From Hepsetus odoe (Eukaryota; Chordata; Actinopteri; Characiformes; Hepsetidae), in NCBI GenBank assembly GCA_017165825.1, contig CM029386.1, positions 11,182,780 through 11,246,779 on the forward strand: a stretch of DNA of 64,000 nucleotides, in the 5' to 3' direction. The notes beneath the pieces were generated by a model. That model saw only the letters and a list, made by a program, of their open reading frames with translations. It was not told where the DNA came from and did no database searches. This document shows positions 1 through 12,659 of this stretch, one piece after another. Made by a program: the position numbers and the translations under genes. Numbering within the stretch: the first letter of the stretch is position 1; every line of letters starts with the position of its first letter.

Positions 1-2239
1 GCCTAGTTCCAAAGATTACACATATGGACAAAAAAGCAGGTGGAGAAAACTTTACAGGAGAACGGGAAAAATCAACACGACAAAGACCATCATACACCTA
101 CAGAAGAAACTGGCCACTTCAGCAAAGAGCTACAGCATTTCACTCACCACTGTATGAAAATTCTTCTGTCATCAAACAAGTGCTTGCATTTGATCTTTGC
201 ACGGTTCAGGAAAGAGCTGCTCTGCTGAATTAACAACTTCACTGTTCAGGGCAACCTACTGCGTTTGGATTTGAATATGGTGGCCACAATCCTGGTCCCC
301 AGATTACTGACCCATCACACCCATCATTCAACTCACCGGTCTCACCAAATCCCCCAAACCTGCCCAACTGCCTATTTAAGAGTTGCCGAGCTGACCCTGA
401 CCCAGTCTCTTTCCATGTCATGTAATTAAAAAATAAACAAAATAAATCATGCACCCTTTAGTAATAAATCACAAAGCCCTGGGGTTCCACTTACCCCACT
501 TTGACAGCCATTGTCCCCTGCTGCACACTCTAATGTATGTATTTGTGTGTGTGGAGGGCTTTATACATTAAAAAAACAATAATACGTCTGCTTCTTAAAA
601 ATTCAGAAATAATATAGATACTGAAAGTAAGATCAGATTAACATCCATCAGGAATATTCATTTTGGTAATTCAAATTCCAATTTTTTTTCCTATTTATTT
701 GTTAATTATGTACTATGTATGAACAAAGTAGTTCTGCAGTCAGACACAGATCATTGGTGAAGGGCTAGAAGAATTACACAGCAATAAATATGCTGTGTCT
801 AATTAAGTGGCCTGTGAATGAATAATGTCATCTACAATGTTTTACCATAACCAAGTAATGCAGCAGCAACACAAATGATGTAACATGTATGTAAAAATGT
901 AAGTACTAAACATTAAGTGTCATTCTGGCTCATTCCACAGTGGATTTATGTGAAAATAGAAGTAATGCACACCAAATCTGACTGACCCTTAACTTGCCTC
1001 TTTTCTGATCCACAGTAATATCATTAGTGAATGGTATAGTCAAACAATCCGGTAATGACCTTGGAGTGATCTCCTCTGATGTACGAAAAGAAAAACTTGA
1101 ATGAAACCATATGGCAAACATTTACTGGAAAGAGCTCTAAGGTTAACAATGAGCACCACCCCAACGCTTAATGTCTTTCAGTATAAACTGACCTCCTGTG
1201 TGTATGTGGGAGTGAGCTTTATAACATAAACTACCACACTCAAGTTTCTCTCTCTCTTCCCCTGTTTCCGTCTCTCTCTCTCTCTCTAGCAAGCTCTCAA
1301 CCTCAGGAAAGGCTCTCTTAATATCAGAGACATGAGAAATCTTTCTTTGGTTAAATTTCAGCCCATTCAGCATTCATTCAGAAGCAGCATGTGCTTAGCT
1401 TGGGCCTTTTACGATTAACCAATTCAACTTCATGAAAAAAAAAAATATATATTTCTGTGATCAATGACATTGAAACTGCACTTCTTTTAGAGCCTTTATC
1501 AGTTAAACATAGTCAGCTTGCTGACACAGAATGGATTGGACCGAATTGTGTTGTGAATTAAGAAAGACTTATAGTTTGTCCTTTCAAGTGTGAACATATG
1601 AGCAGAAACACTCATTTGATGGATGTCAATATTACCTTTCTAACAGCCACTTTGTTTTCTGGGTCCTTTGTTTTCTTGTAGAAATCTTGGATATAGCCCC
1701 ATGCCCTATCGAGTTTACATGCGAGTTACATTTACATTTACATTCTCAGGAATGTACTCAGGGTTAAGTCTAAGTGGTGATATAAAATTGCCTTTGTCTT
1801 CATCTGGAAGAGAAAAGAATCAGTTAAAAATATGCTAAATTCAGCTACAGTCACCTAAGACAAAGGAAAACATCTTTAAATACCATTAGTTCCTGTTGGC
1901 ACCATCTTTCAGCAGAAAACAATTAAACTAGATCTAGTTTGAACCTTCACTAGTAAAACAGTGGTAGTAGAAGCATATGATCAGTTTTCTATTGCCAAAG
2001 ATTACAGTAGAGCAACCACCTTAGATGGTCACGCTAATATTTTTACTCACAATGTTGTGTATATTTGAAGTTTCTCACTCTCAAAACATTGTAACTTACA
2101 TGTTTCATCGTTGTTATCAAAGGATTTATATACGTTACTGGGTGAAGTACTGAGTATATTTATCATATTTTTAGGTTGATAAAGGTAAATATATTAAAAA
2201 AAACTTTATAAAGGCACTTAAGATTATTACCATTACCAT

Positions 2240-2345
2240 TATCGGCCCAAATGGGGTCGCGCGGGGGGTGCTGGTGTCCAACCCAGCGCACACAGGGCGA
2301 GGACGGGGGACACACCCTGGACAGGTCGCCAGCCCATCGCAGGGA
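2240..2345 (-). mobile_element. tRNA-derived SINE B (DANA-like), 3' part
   Basis: GGGGTCGCGCGGGGGGTGCT, GGACACACCCTGGACAGGTC and GCCAGCCCATCGCAGGG are the complement of the 3' half of a familiar fish SINE. Confidence 0.65.
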
Positions 2346-2450
2346 GGAGCAGGACGGGGACGGCACCTTGCTCAAGGGTACCTCAGGGCAACCCATTGGA
2401 AAGGGGTTTGAACCCCCGATCCTCCGATCATGTGGCCAACGCCCTAAACT
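2346..2450 (-). mobile_element. tRNA-derived SINE A, partial
   Basis: Minus-strand copy of the family marked by an A box like TGGCCTAGTGG and a B box like GGTTCAAACCC; here CTTGCTCAAGGGTACCTCAG and GGTTTGAACCCCCGATC are seen. Confidence 0.75.
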
Positions 2451-2460
2451 TAAGATTATT

Positions 2461-2484
2461 GATATATGTATATATATATATCAA

Positions 2485-2540
<56 letters not shown>

Positions 2541-2560
2541 ATTATATATATATAATATAT
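2461..2560. repeat. (TA)n microsatellite
   Basis: Imperfect TA tract of about 100 bp next to the inverted-repeat element at 2565; Tc1-type elements insert at TA. Confidence 0.95.
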
Positions 2561-2564
2561 AAAG

Positions 2565-3082
2565 ACACAGTACTGTGTATAGGGGAAAAATGCTGTAAAA
2601 CAAAGAATGCTTTCAGAAATATTTTATCAATTTACAAATGCAGCTAACAAAAGAAAAATCTTAATCAAATCAATATTTGGTGTTACTACCTTTTGCCTTC
2701 AAACCAGCATCAGTTCTTCTGGCCCCACAGAGCCCTGATCTCAGCATCATCCAGTGTGTCTGGATCACATGAAGAGACAGAAGGATGTGAGGAACCTACA
2801 TCCACAGAAGATCTGTGGTTAGTTCTCCAAGATGTTTGGAACAACCTACCAGCCGAGTTCCTTCAAAAACTGTGTGCAAGTGTACCTAGAAGAACTGATG
2901 CTGTTTTGAAGGCAAAGGGTGGTCACACCAAATATTGATTTAATTTAGATTTCTCTTTTGTTCATTCACTGCATTTTGTTGATTGATGAAAATAAATAAT
3001 CAACACTTCAAATTCTGAAAGCATTCTTTGTTTACAGCATTTTTTCCACACCTGCCTAAAACTTTTGCACAGAACTGTATTT
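2565..3082. mobile_element. Non-autonomous Tc1/mariner-type element with long inverted repeats, copy 1
   Basis: Arms of about 180-200 nt are inverted relative to each other (AAAACAAAGAATGCTTTCAG on the left; CTGAAAGCATTCTTTGTTT on the right), down to the TTTGCCTTCAAA/TTTGAAGGCAAA pair. The interior encodes a remnant resembling SPDLSIIQCVW, the end of a Tc1 transposase, on the plus strand. Confidence 0.8.
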
Positions 3083-4414
3083 TTTTATTGTTTTGTAGAT
3101 TATTTAACAAGAAATATCATCAGTAGTAAGTGCCCTAGTTTTTTAGCGCAAACTTGATTTAGAGGTGAAAAGTTTTAAACTCTGACTTGTGCCTGTGTTG
3201 GACCAGGAAAGCGAAGTTAATGGAGACAGACATGCTCGAGGAAAGAGGGCATGAGGGTGAAGTTTTTACGCATGTGAGACATGGGCAGATTATGGATCGC
3301 CTGTAAATCCTCTGCTTAGTCCATTAATGAGTCAGCAGGAAGGGAAGAAAAAAGCGGCGAAGGAGCTGCACACTGATTGATCTCTGTACACAAAGACCAC
3401 ATCTGCGTACTCGATCACTTAGTGGCTATTTAATGAGCCAGATTTAGCCATTTTTATGTTAATGCATTGCCATGATCACACACTATAATAAGGATAATAC
3501 TCTAAAGTGTAGCGAGTGTCTAATGTGGTCCTGCAATTACATTAGCATTAGAATAGAAATGATGTGAGCGCCCAGGAAAAACTGATGCAAAACCAGGATA
3601 AAACAGTAGTTCAAGTGTGCTATGCTTTTTTAAAGCATTGGATGGTTTTTAACCCTTAAAAAGTCATCTTTATTTAGTCTCCTTCACTTGACGTTGCATT
3701 CGAATGCAGTAAAATAAGATAATAATAATAGTTGCATTGTGCGTTATGCAGTCAATTGCCGTTGGTTTGCAGTAGGTTTGATCTCCGAGCACATGAACAA
3801 GGCAAAGGTGTAAAAGATCTTTGTTTTCTGTCTGCAAATCAACTAGACTATACAACTAGAAAAGTGCATTTTCTGCATGAAATAAAGAAGGATTGCAACG
3901 TTTAAACTATTCCCTGGTAGGTATGACCTCCTGTTGTTGCAGGGGTGTAGCTGGATGGTTGCTATGGTGTTCCGGGTGTTTGCTAAGGCTTTGCTGGTTA
4001 GAAGCTTCATTGCTATGGGAAAATATCAGGAAACACACTGTTGTTATGATTCTGATTCTGTTATGATTCTGTTCAAAGAGCTGAGTACGAGAACACCATT
4101 CCTGGACAGCCCGAGCAATCCACATAAAAGGAAATTATTGGAAAACTGCAGAACAAGGCAACACAGCAAAAAGGCAAACTGAAAAAACAGAAACAATTGT
4201 AATTAAAAGCAACAAGGTGAAAAATAGTCTTGAAAAACCACAGGCTTTTTCTTTTCATCAGGAATTGCATCAGTTTAAGATTAACGAACCCTGGGAATCC
4301 AGGTGGCTTTTATAAACCCATGCAAGTAACAATATTCTAGCGTATCACTGTTACAAGCGAAACACATAAACCTGCCATGTTGAAATAAGTTGTTTCTCTC
4401 ACCAATAAACACCC

Positions 4415-4415
4415 A

Positions 4416-4467
<52 letters not shown>

Positions 4468-4470
4468 CAA
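4415..4470. repeat. (AC)n microsatellite
   Basis: About 25 AC units. Confidence 0.97.
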
Positions 4471-5969
4471 AATAGGTGATCAGATCAGAGCCAGTGAGAG
4501 AACATTGAAAACGCACTACCAGCATCAGTCCCGGGACACTGACGTGGTGTGTGAAAGCCAGCTGGAGAAATGATGTACAGTCAGACTGCATTAGATAAAC
4601 TTTGTAGATGAAGAAACCCTTCTCTTCGGTTGTGAACTCATCTGGCAATGCCCAATATTTTTTTACTGGCACACTAAAACCAAAACGGAGCTAGAATCTG
4701 GCCAATCCTTAACATAAAATGTACCATTTTTCCCACATCCATGACCAAGATATGCTAAGCATATCTCTAAACAATTATCTCTTAAACTTATGATAATTAG
4801 TGATGCTTGCCCAAAATAACCTGTGTGACTCCTTTGTGGTCAAAATCTTTTTTTTAACACGTGGACATCCATATCTGAAACATTAGTTGTCCGAATTACT
4901 GCAGACTGATAATAACAAACACATTAGTTGGTTAAGACATGAAGTAGAATAAAATCTTTCAGCAATTTGAGAACAAAAATCGATGTTTGCTTAACAGGTA
5001 CGTAAGCTTAATAGGAGCCTTTGGACACAAAACTTTATAAAAAAACTATTTTTAATTAACAAAGGACAGATACATTGTCCAAATGCCAAAGTGTTTTCTA
5101 CAAATATACTCTGGCATATTATTTTATGACCATTTTTCATGACATCCGTGACCATATTTATTTTTATTTTTTTATTATATCGTCATTTGAATTAAAATAA
5201 ACTGTCCTTCACCTCAAAAACCTGGGTGATGAAATGCGTCCCTGGCTATTGTGAAAGACTGATGTCTTAGCTTGGAATTAAACAAACGTCATACATCCTT
5301 TGAGGGAGTTGACATAATGCAAGCTGTATTCCTGTTGGCACTCTTTAATTATCATTTCATGAACGAATAATCATTTGGTAAGACAAAAAGCATGCGTGGA
5401 AAAACAAACATTCGTTTACAGTTGACATTATATTATAGTCTCACCAGGGACTTGATGAATATTTCCATATTTAACATCATATTTAAACACATGCAAGTCT
5501 TCACTTTCCGGCTTAGTACCAAGGTGGCTGGTATAACAATATTGATCATTTATCAGTTCTGATCAGCAATAATGTCATAAATTCCTTTTCTGTGCACCGT
5601 GTGGATCATCAGTACAAAAAAAAAACTGCATGGCACATAAAAAAAAAAAAATGGCATAGCGAACCTGTTTTACCACATTTGGTGCAGTGCAGAGTATGAA
5701 GTGTTGCATATTCTGCCAGATCACCCACCTCTTCTATAATTTCACACTAGCTATGAGAAATATGAGTCCAAATCCATTTTCTTACTGAGTTTGGACTTCC
5801 TCTTTAAGTCATGTTTCTAAACTTAGAATCTGACTGGAACCCTGAACCCATTCCTGGCTGTAGGAATAACCAGGAGAGGCTTTTCAATTCCTTTACCCAC
5901 AAACAGCACATGTAGATTTGTTAGTGTTTGAACAAGGAGGGAAAGCCTGATGTGTCCCATGGCGTGTAT

Positions 5970-6001
5970 GTGTGCGTGCATTTGTGTGTATGTGTGTGTG
6001 T

Positions 6002-6054
<53 letters not shown>

Positions 6055-6060
6055 TGTGTG
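5970..6060. repeat. (TG)n microsatellite
   Basis: Imperfect start (TGTGTGCGTGCATTTG) then a long pure TG run. Confidence 0.97.
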
Positions 6061-7284
6061 GACTGCGGCCAAATATTTAGTCATTAAAGCTCTGGCTAAA
6101 AATAAGCCTGAAGTATGTTTTTGCAAGGATTTCATTATCTGCATCACTGCAGCGGCAACTTTATTCATTCACGCTCCATATGCCAAGCTTTGCTGTGGAC
6201 ACATTGAAACCACGTCCCATTGAACAATACTGCTCAAATATACAGCGACACGTTGCATTTTTGGCATATTTGGTATTATACTCTGACAATGAGGGCCAGG
6301 TTTCCACACACCTCTTGAATGTGATCCGTGACTAAGAAGGATTTTCAGTGCAGAACGCCAATATTAAACGGGTCCTTTACAGTATTAATGGGCGTAGTCC
6401 ATATCTAATATCCTAAAGGCCAGTTATTCAGACACAGATTAAGGAAAGTCCTGAGCTGACTGACAATGTCAACAGGGTGTTAGTTAAAAACCCTTTTTAG
6501 ACTTGGAGGAGAAATAATCCATGTCTGAAAGACAGGCCTTGCACGTCAGTCTTGGAAACACATGCACTATGATATGACATACAGGCCAAAACAAGTGATG
6601 CTTTAGGTAAGTCAAAATATTGGCTACTATTAAAAAGGTCAAATCAAATGAATGGTTTTCTTTTTTCATTCTGGTCCACTTCATTTGTTTGCATTTCAAT
6701 AAAATCAATCATATTAAGAGATTTTCCAAACTAAGTATAGCCTTCAGAATGAAAAAGGTTTTAGTTACATTGCCATTAAGATTTACTTGGTCCAGGGTTA
6801 CCAAACTGAAATCCTACATTTAGCTTGGCCGAGGTTAAACAGCTGTAGACTGAATAGGTGAACATGTGTATATGCATATTTAGACTTAGGGAGTGAGTGG
6901 TACAAGACTTTATGTATAAATATTAAATTCAATTTAATCTTTATTTATTAAGACATTAAAACCATATTTTATATTACATGGGCCCTTTAAAAGTCTAATA
7001 GAACATTAATCTACAGCAATTAGGTAAGGTATGCAATCAATGGACCTCCTCCTTTACAATACATTGAATCAGTGCCAGTGATGATTTCAAAATCTCCCAG
7101 CTCTCCACCTGCAGAGGCCTCTTGTGTATAAATAGCAGCAGAGGTAATAAAACCATTGTCAAGTTAAATTACTTCTATGGAGAAATAACTACTGAATATA
7201 ATTACTATAATTACTGAAGTTATAAATAATCAGCATATAGAATACAGAACCGCGGAGGAATTTCTTTGCAGGTCCAATATTCAC

Positions 7285-7610
7285 CAGCACAGAAACTGAA
7301 GTTAAATTTTTGTGCAAAAGTATTGAGCCACTCCTCATTTCTTTTTATATTTTTGCTTCAAAAGAAAGCACCTTTTGCTGTGTTTTTAAACTATATTGTT
7401 GAGGAAAAAGTTCTCCAGGCGTCCTGAAGTACAGAATTGGCTCTCGTTTGGAGAAATGAGGATTGTTTTTGACTTTTGCACAACGCTGTTGTTCTTTTAG
7501 GGATCGTTTTGTTCTAAAAATCCGAAGCATAGAGCAGGAGCAAAAGCAAAGCAGTCCAGGTGCTGTCACCAGACCAGCGTGAATTCAAAGCCTAAAATGG
7601 AGATTTGCAA
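7285..7610. mobile_element. Probable DNA-transposon remnant
   Basis: TTTTTGTGCAAAAGTATTGA and the following sequence resemble the terminal region of a dispersed fish DNA element that I recall from other genomes. No coding capacity remains. Confidence 0.35.
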
Positions 7611-7669
7611 CTCAATATTAATGACTAAAACATAACTGGACAAAAAACAGACTTTTCCTCATGTTCGTG

Positions 7670-8113
7670 TCCAAATGTCTGTAGACACCTGCTTAATGTT
7701 TCTTCTGAAATCAAAGGAATTAATAACGAGTTTGCTCCCACTTTACTGCACTAACAGCCTCTGCTCTTCTGGAAAGCCTTAAGATGTTGGAACATAAGGG
7801 TTCGATTGCATTTGGCAACAAGAAAATTACTAAGGTCAGATGATTAGCTGATCACAAACTCCACTGTAACTCCTGAAGGTATTGCACAGTGCTCTGTCGC
7901 TCCAAATTAGTTTCACTGCACCACAACTCAGTGCTGGGGGGCTTTATACCTGTCTATCCCACACATGGAAAAGGGCATGATGACAATATGCTCCTTAACG
8001 CTTTTCTAGAAATCATACAATCCAAGTTTTGGCAGTTTAATCCTCTGTCAGCAATGAGTGCACCCTGGAATGAGTGAATTCTCCAATTGGGGGTGTCTGA
8101 ATACTTTAGGACA
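7670..8113. mobile_element. Probable non-autonomous DNA element
   Basis: Bounded by GTGTCCAAATGTCTGTAGAC and GGGGGTGTCTGAATACTTTA, ends typical of Tc1-derived fish elements (remnants of 'tgtccaaatacttttggac' type termini). The interior is non-coding. Confidence 0.4.
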
Positions 8114-9168
8114 TTCACCACCCAGTTTCCCAGTCCCAGATTACAACATCATATACATTTTCAATAATGATGCAACCATGGCACTGCAATTTGTTCCAAC
8201 AGAAGGCTTGGAAAACCAGCACAGTGAGTAGTGTAGTTGACACTACAGACTACAGAAGCAAACAATTCTATAAAATAAATAGAAAAGAACAAACATCACA
8301 CTTTTTATGCAAATGAATAACCACCTCTGAAAAATGAAACAATCTTCTCAGCACACCATCAAACTTGAGTCCAATTCCAGCCCCCCAGTTAACTGCTTTT
8401 GTTTACCTTGAACACTTTCATTTTCACACAATATAAGTCTGCCAGGCTGCCTGTTGACAAGGCCAATGTATATTAGGGGGACATACTGGAACATATTCAA
8501 TGTATCCAAACGTCATTTTGATCAACAGCAATTCAGCAATTATTTAAATAAAGTAATCAGATGAAAACCATTAGCTGCTGAAGCCGAGCAGGACCCACTG
8601 AACTGGTGGAGAAAATCCCGGAAATCTGGTCAAGAAATATCTTGACATCTCAGAAACTTCAGCGAGGCTCTTCAGCAGAGGCTGGAGATTTGTCAGATGC
8701 ATGAGCTTGTCTCTTACACCAGACCATGTTAACAGGCTGCTGTTTCTGCCTAAAAACCTTAAAGAGATCATTTTAGCTGTGCAACAGTGCACAAAGTTTA
8801 TCTTGAGGAAGTTTATTCTGATGTCATTTATTTTAATATTATTCATATAAATATATAATCCTTTTTTAAAGGATGGTTTCGATTCAAATTCAAAGATCAA
8901 AGTTCAATTCAAAATCATCAAGATCTCTTTATCATCAAAGTTACTATGGTGATGATTTTTGCATTAAGGAGCAGTTCACCAATATTACCGTGTGATCACA
9001 ATGTCCCCACCCCCAGGATCTGGCAGCAGATATGGTCCTACTAAAAATATAAGAGAAACAACAAAAGACAAACCCAGAGAACTTCCTCCACCATCATCTG
9101 GCCCACCTTCACCCCAACCATCTCCGTGAAACGCTCTTGTGTTGGAAATGCTCTTCAGGGGGCTTTAC

Positions 9169-9558
9169 CTCAGACTTCCACACCACATAAGCGTGGCAGG
9201 TGGGATGCTGCACCTTCTTCTGGAGCCACTTTCTCGGCGAGAAGATGCTGCCCGTGGTGCTGATGCTGGGGCTCCTGGGCACCAGGGGTCCTTCCCAACC
9301 CGCACTCCTCCTCGCAGCCCTGCAGTCCTCCTCAAACTGGAATGGGGAGCCCGTCTCCACCGGGGTGGAGGGTGAAGGTGGAGGATGGATGGAGCGGCTG
9401 GAGGTTCTGTTCCCCTCCGGCTCCTCAGCCCCGCAGTGTCGGATCAAAGCCGGGTCCAGGCTCCTGGTGGCCCTCAGGCGCCGTTTAGAGATGCCCTTGG
9501 AGACGGGAGAGGAGCAAGAGGAGAAGACGGTGGTCAGAAGTCCATGCGGGGACGACAT
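9169..9558 (-). CDS. arhgap6: ARHGAP6 first coding exon (residues 1-130), Rho GTPase-activating protein 6
   Basis: Read on the minus strand, the ATG at 9558 opens a frame of 130 codons to a phase-0 donor (GTAAAG) just below 9169. The protein starts MSSPHGLLTTVFSSCSSP and contains SKRRLRATRSLDPALI, FSPRKWLQKK and HAYVVWKSE, all in the order found at the N-terminus of vertebrate ARHGAP6. It is shorter than the mammalian exon, losing much of the Pro/Ser/Gly-rich middle. Known family role: the full protein (974 residues in human) activates RhoA GTP hydrolysis and affects actin. The RhoGAP domain is encoded by later exons that would lie beyond position 1. Start context is good (GCC before the ATG). 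The exon sits in a GC-rich island and is divergent from MSL3, as in human. Confidence 0.9.
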
Positions 9559-9800
9559 GGCTGTTAAAAAAGCGGTTTCTCCATCGGGAGAGAGAGGGAG
9601 GCTCGCCTGCTCCGCTCGGAGACGGACTGAGAGGAGTGGAGGAGGCGGTGTGGAGGAGGGAAGAGAAGATAGTTGGGAAACTCACTCCCCTCCCTCCCTA
9701 CCAGCCGTGCCTTCTCCACTCAGAAACAGAGCTGAGCGCGGCTTTACCCCGCACTGTATTCAGCACGGTGTGGGGACTTCATGTCCTCAGGTGGACATTC
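9559..9800 (-). promoter_or_regulatory. ARHGAP6 5' UTR/promoter, CpG-rich
   Basis: Continues the GC- and CpG-rich island of exon 1 up to about 9760, then falls to AT-rich sequence. No clear TATA box. Transcription start not determinable. Confidence 0.55.
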
Positions 9801-10027
9801 TTCTTGTTTTATTCATTTATTTGTTTTTACAAGGACTGCTTTAAGACCTAAGAAGAAAATCTAACTTCAGCTCCTGCCCTGATACTTGTTGGAGCTGTAC
9901 TGCAAGTGATACCTTTTTAAAAAATTAGAAGAAAACGTAAAGCTCCTACACTAATACTGCTCAGAAATGACACTGCAGTTCACTACAAGTTTTATTTATT
10001 TATTTTTAACATAAAGCTATTTTATTT

Positions 10028-10056
10028 TATCCTTTTTTTTTTTTTTTTTTTTTACT
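10028..10056. repeat. Poly(T) run
   Basis: About 23 T in a row, downstream of a TTTATTTATT tract. Confidence 0.9.
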
Positions 10057-10136
10057 GTTAGACCATGGAAGAAATTTCTACACTAATAGGCTCTGAGAAA
10101 TTTCACTGCAGCTCACCACTTTTAAAATATTTTTAA

Positions 10137-10216
10137 AGTATTTAATCTAATTTAATTTAATTTAATTTAATTTTTTATTTTATTTAATTTTACTTTACTT
10201 TATTTTATTTTATTTC
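10137..10216. repeat. (TTTAA)n/(TTTTA)n microsatellite
   Basis: Pentamer tract changing from TTTAA to TTTTA with TTTAC interruptions. Confidence 0.9.
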
Positions 10217-10410
10217 TGAAAGCAGGCCGCTGCTCCAGGGCTGCCCTTTTATTTTGTAACAACTGGTAAGGTTAGGTATGCACTCATAGCCAAAAGTTAT
10301 TTTTTGTAGCCTGTATTTATAGCCTATATATGGAGCTGTATAGAGTCCTATTTAAAGGCTCTCATTCAAAAGGTTTGTACATTGAGATGGTTATAGATAT
10401 ATGAAAGGTT

Positions 10411-10560
10411 AGGGAAAGTGAAGTGAAAGTGACTGTTTGTCATTGTAAGCACACAGTGAAGCACAACAAAATGCATTCTCTGCATTTAAACTACACACAC
10501 ACGTGCAGCAGTGGGCAGCCAAATCCAGCGCACGGGCAGCAGTGATGGGGATGGCACAGA
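10411..10560 (-). mobile_element. SINE A, 3' part
   Basis: GAAAGTGACTGTTTGTCATT, CACGTGCAGCAGTGGGCAGC and GCAGTGATGGGGATGGCAC are the family's 3' half on the minus strand; the tRNA-like head is missing. Confidence 0.65.
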
Positions 10561-10605
10561 GTCAGAATCAGAAAACCTTATTGATCCTGAGGGAAATTGT
10601 GAAAC
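10555..10605. repeat. Fragment of a dispersed 'TTATTGATCC' repeat
   Basis: AGAATCAGAAAACCTTATTG followed by ATCCTGAGGGAAATTG, a short stub common in fish genomes. Confidence 0.45.
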
Positions 10606-10850
10606 AAATGAGAAAATTCAAATATACAGAATCAAGGGAACCTATGCAATGTTAACTAGTGGGTCTTCAGTAAAGAACCACTGAAAAATAGTCACTCTTG
10701 ATTTATAGCTCACACACAGTATATACATATTCATATAAAGTGAAACCTTTAAATGGTTCTTCAGGGGTTCTCTTTAAGCCTTTATGTAAGTTGTTGCATA
10801 CCACTTATTTCACCATGGCTCACCGTTCAAACATTTTTTGAAGACATCTC

Positions 10851-11086
10851 CCCGACGTGATAGATCTAAGTGAGAACACAGCACAGCACACAATGAACCA
10901 CAATGAAATTGGACCCCTGCATTTAACACATCATGCAGCAGGGGGCAGCTATGAGCTGCCTGGGGAGCATTGATGGGGATGGTACCTTGCTCAAGGGTAC
11001 CTTGGGGCAACCTACTGGTAAGGTATTTGAACCCACAATCTTCCAATCCCGTGGCCAACTCCCTAACCACTAGGCCGCCGCTGCCC
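10851..11086 (-). mobile_element. SINE A, near full length
   Basis: From the 3' body (AATGAAATTGGACCCCTGCA) to the tRNA-like head (GTGGCCAACTCCCTAACCAC TAGGCC as complement of the A box). Confidence 0.8.
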
Positions 11087-12382
11087 TATGCCATGAGATT
11101 CTGGACTTTTTACAACTTTCTCTAATATATTCGAAATTCGGGATGTGTGTAAAAAATAAGACTCTCTTGGGAAAGTCCATTTTTTGGACCCCTTTCTTAT
11201 GTACCCAAAATGTAAGGCTGTTCACCTATCAAAGCTGTTGTATGGTATAGTGCTTTCTACACCTTCAACCTTAGATGCTTTTGTTTTATTGTTATTACTA
11301 TCTTCACTTAGGTTCTTGTTATTTTTTATTCATTTAACATGTATTTTTTTTCGTTCAATCTTGATTTAGTCCTACTATGTAAACCTTTTTTTCGCAAACT
11401 TGCAAAACCAGAAAGTAGAGGGGTGCATGCATTGTTGTGGTATTGAATGATCTTCAAAACCAGAATGATCTTCTACAAAAGAACTCTTTTTGTAATGTGG
11501 ATAACCCACAAAGATAGGAGTACAAGAATATCAGTGTGTGTGTATTAATTCCTATTATCATAATCCACGCTATATCCAGCCATGATAACTCTTGCTCAAG
11601 GTGGCAAGACGTTACATCTGCCACTCTTACAGTAAAAATCTGTAGCATTTCCTAAAGCGATCTGTGTCGAGCTACAGTATGGAAAACTGGCTGTTTTTCC
11701 TTGTCAGTGTTTTCTTAGGAAAATTCTCTCCAGGTCGCAGAGGAACTTCAGAAGAACCAGTCTGGTCTTCCCCTGTCTGAGCTTGTGTGTGTGTGTGTGT
11801 GGGTGGTTAGGTATAGAATGACATAGGGAAGAAAGCGGACGCACCGTGGGAGACAGGGGGAGGAGTGTCCTGATAAAGCAGCTTATAGAGAAGCACTGCA
11901 TGATAGTGATAAGAGCTCAGTCAGATTCTAGCAGTCTAAAAACAGAGGGAAGAGACAGGGAGAGATAAAGGGGTGGAGAGAAAGGGCAGGCGACATGCCA
12001 ATGGACAACATGCAGCTTGAAGTACAGGAATTAGGCAATACGGGCAGGACAGAATGAATCAGGAGGAGGAGAAATAACCGGTGTAAAAACGACTGAACCT
12101 GAAAACCTGAACATATTAAAAATAACTTTTATGTGCCTTATAATGTGACAGGTTTTTACAAGAGCAGCAGTATAACATGCTATAAAGCTGTGTCTGTAAA
12201 GCTGTCAGTTATTTTTCTGTGAGACTTTTAATAACTGACCAAGTCTCAGTGTGGATGAAAGCCCAGACATTATGAACATTTATCAAAGAAAGTCGCAGCA
12301 AACATTAAAACAGCAAGTGCTGCAGCAAGGACAACTCGAACAGCTACAACATGCAAAAAAGTGAACGGGCAGGAAACGCAAT

Positions 12383-12645
12383 TCAGCAGTGGCCTAGTGC
12401 TTAGGGTGTTGGCTGCATGATTGGAAGGTTGTGGGTTCAAACCCCTTCCCAATAGGTTATCCTGAGATACCCTTGAGCAAGCTGCCGTCCCTGTCACTGC
12501 TCCCCGGGCGCTTTCAATAGCTGCCCACTGCTGCACGGTGTTTGAGCATGCATGGGTTAAATGCAGAGGTCCAATTTCGTTGTGGTTCACTGTCTGCTGT
12601 GCTGTGACCTTGCAATGATGAGGGTTGTCACTTTCACTTTCACAC
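12383..12645 (+). mobile_element. SINE A, near full length
   Basis: CAGTGGCCTAGTGCTTAGG head, GTGGGTTCAAACCCC B box, CTGCCCACTGCTGCACGGTG body and TTGTCACTTTCACTTTCAC tail. Confidence 0.82.
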
Positions 12646-12659
12646 ACAAACTAAACATA

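Larger units (their letters stand above)
1..9168 (-). other. Part of ARHGAP6 intron 1
   Basis: Lies downstream of the first coding exon's donor. I found no segment matching the next ARHGAP6 exon on either strand, so exon 2 is probably outside the window; the human first intron is also very large. Apart from the repeats listed separately, 1-2240, 3085-4400, 4470-5980, 6060-7280 and 8115-9100 show no gene. Confidence 0.7.

Noticed and set aside
24..233. Overlapping 62- and 69-residue frames at the left edge
   Set aside because: No domain, splice or conservation signal; lies in the ARHGAP6 intron.
4337..4672. 111-residue minus-strand frame
   Set aside because: Its core is a translated (GT)n microsatellite (Cys-Val repeat).
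9200..9844. 214-residue plus-strand open frame
   Set aside because: It lies antisense to ARHGAP6 exon 1 and its promoter; the open frame reflects GC-rich sequence, and only the minus-strand protein matches a family.
12270..12647. 125-residue minus-strand frame
   Set aside because: Antisense reading through a SINE copy.
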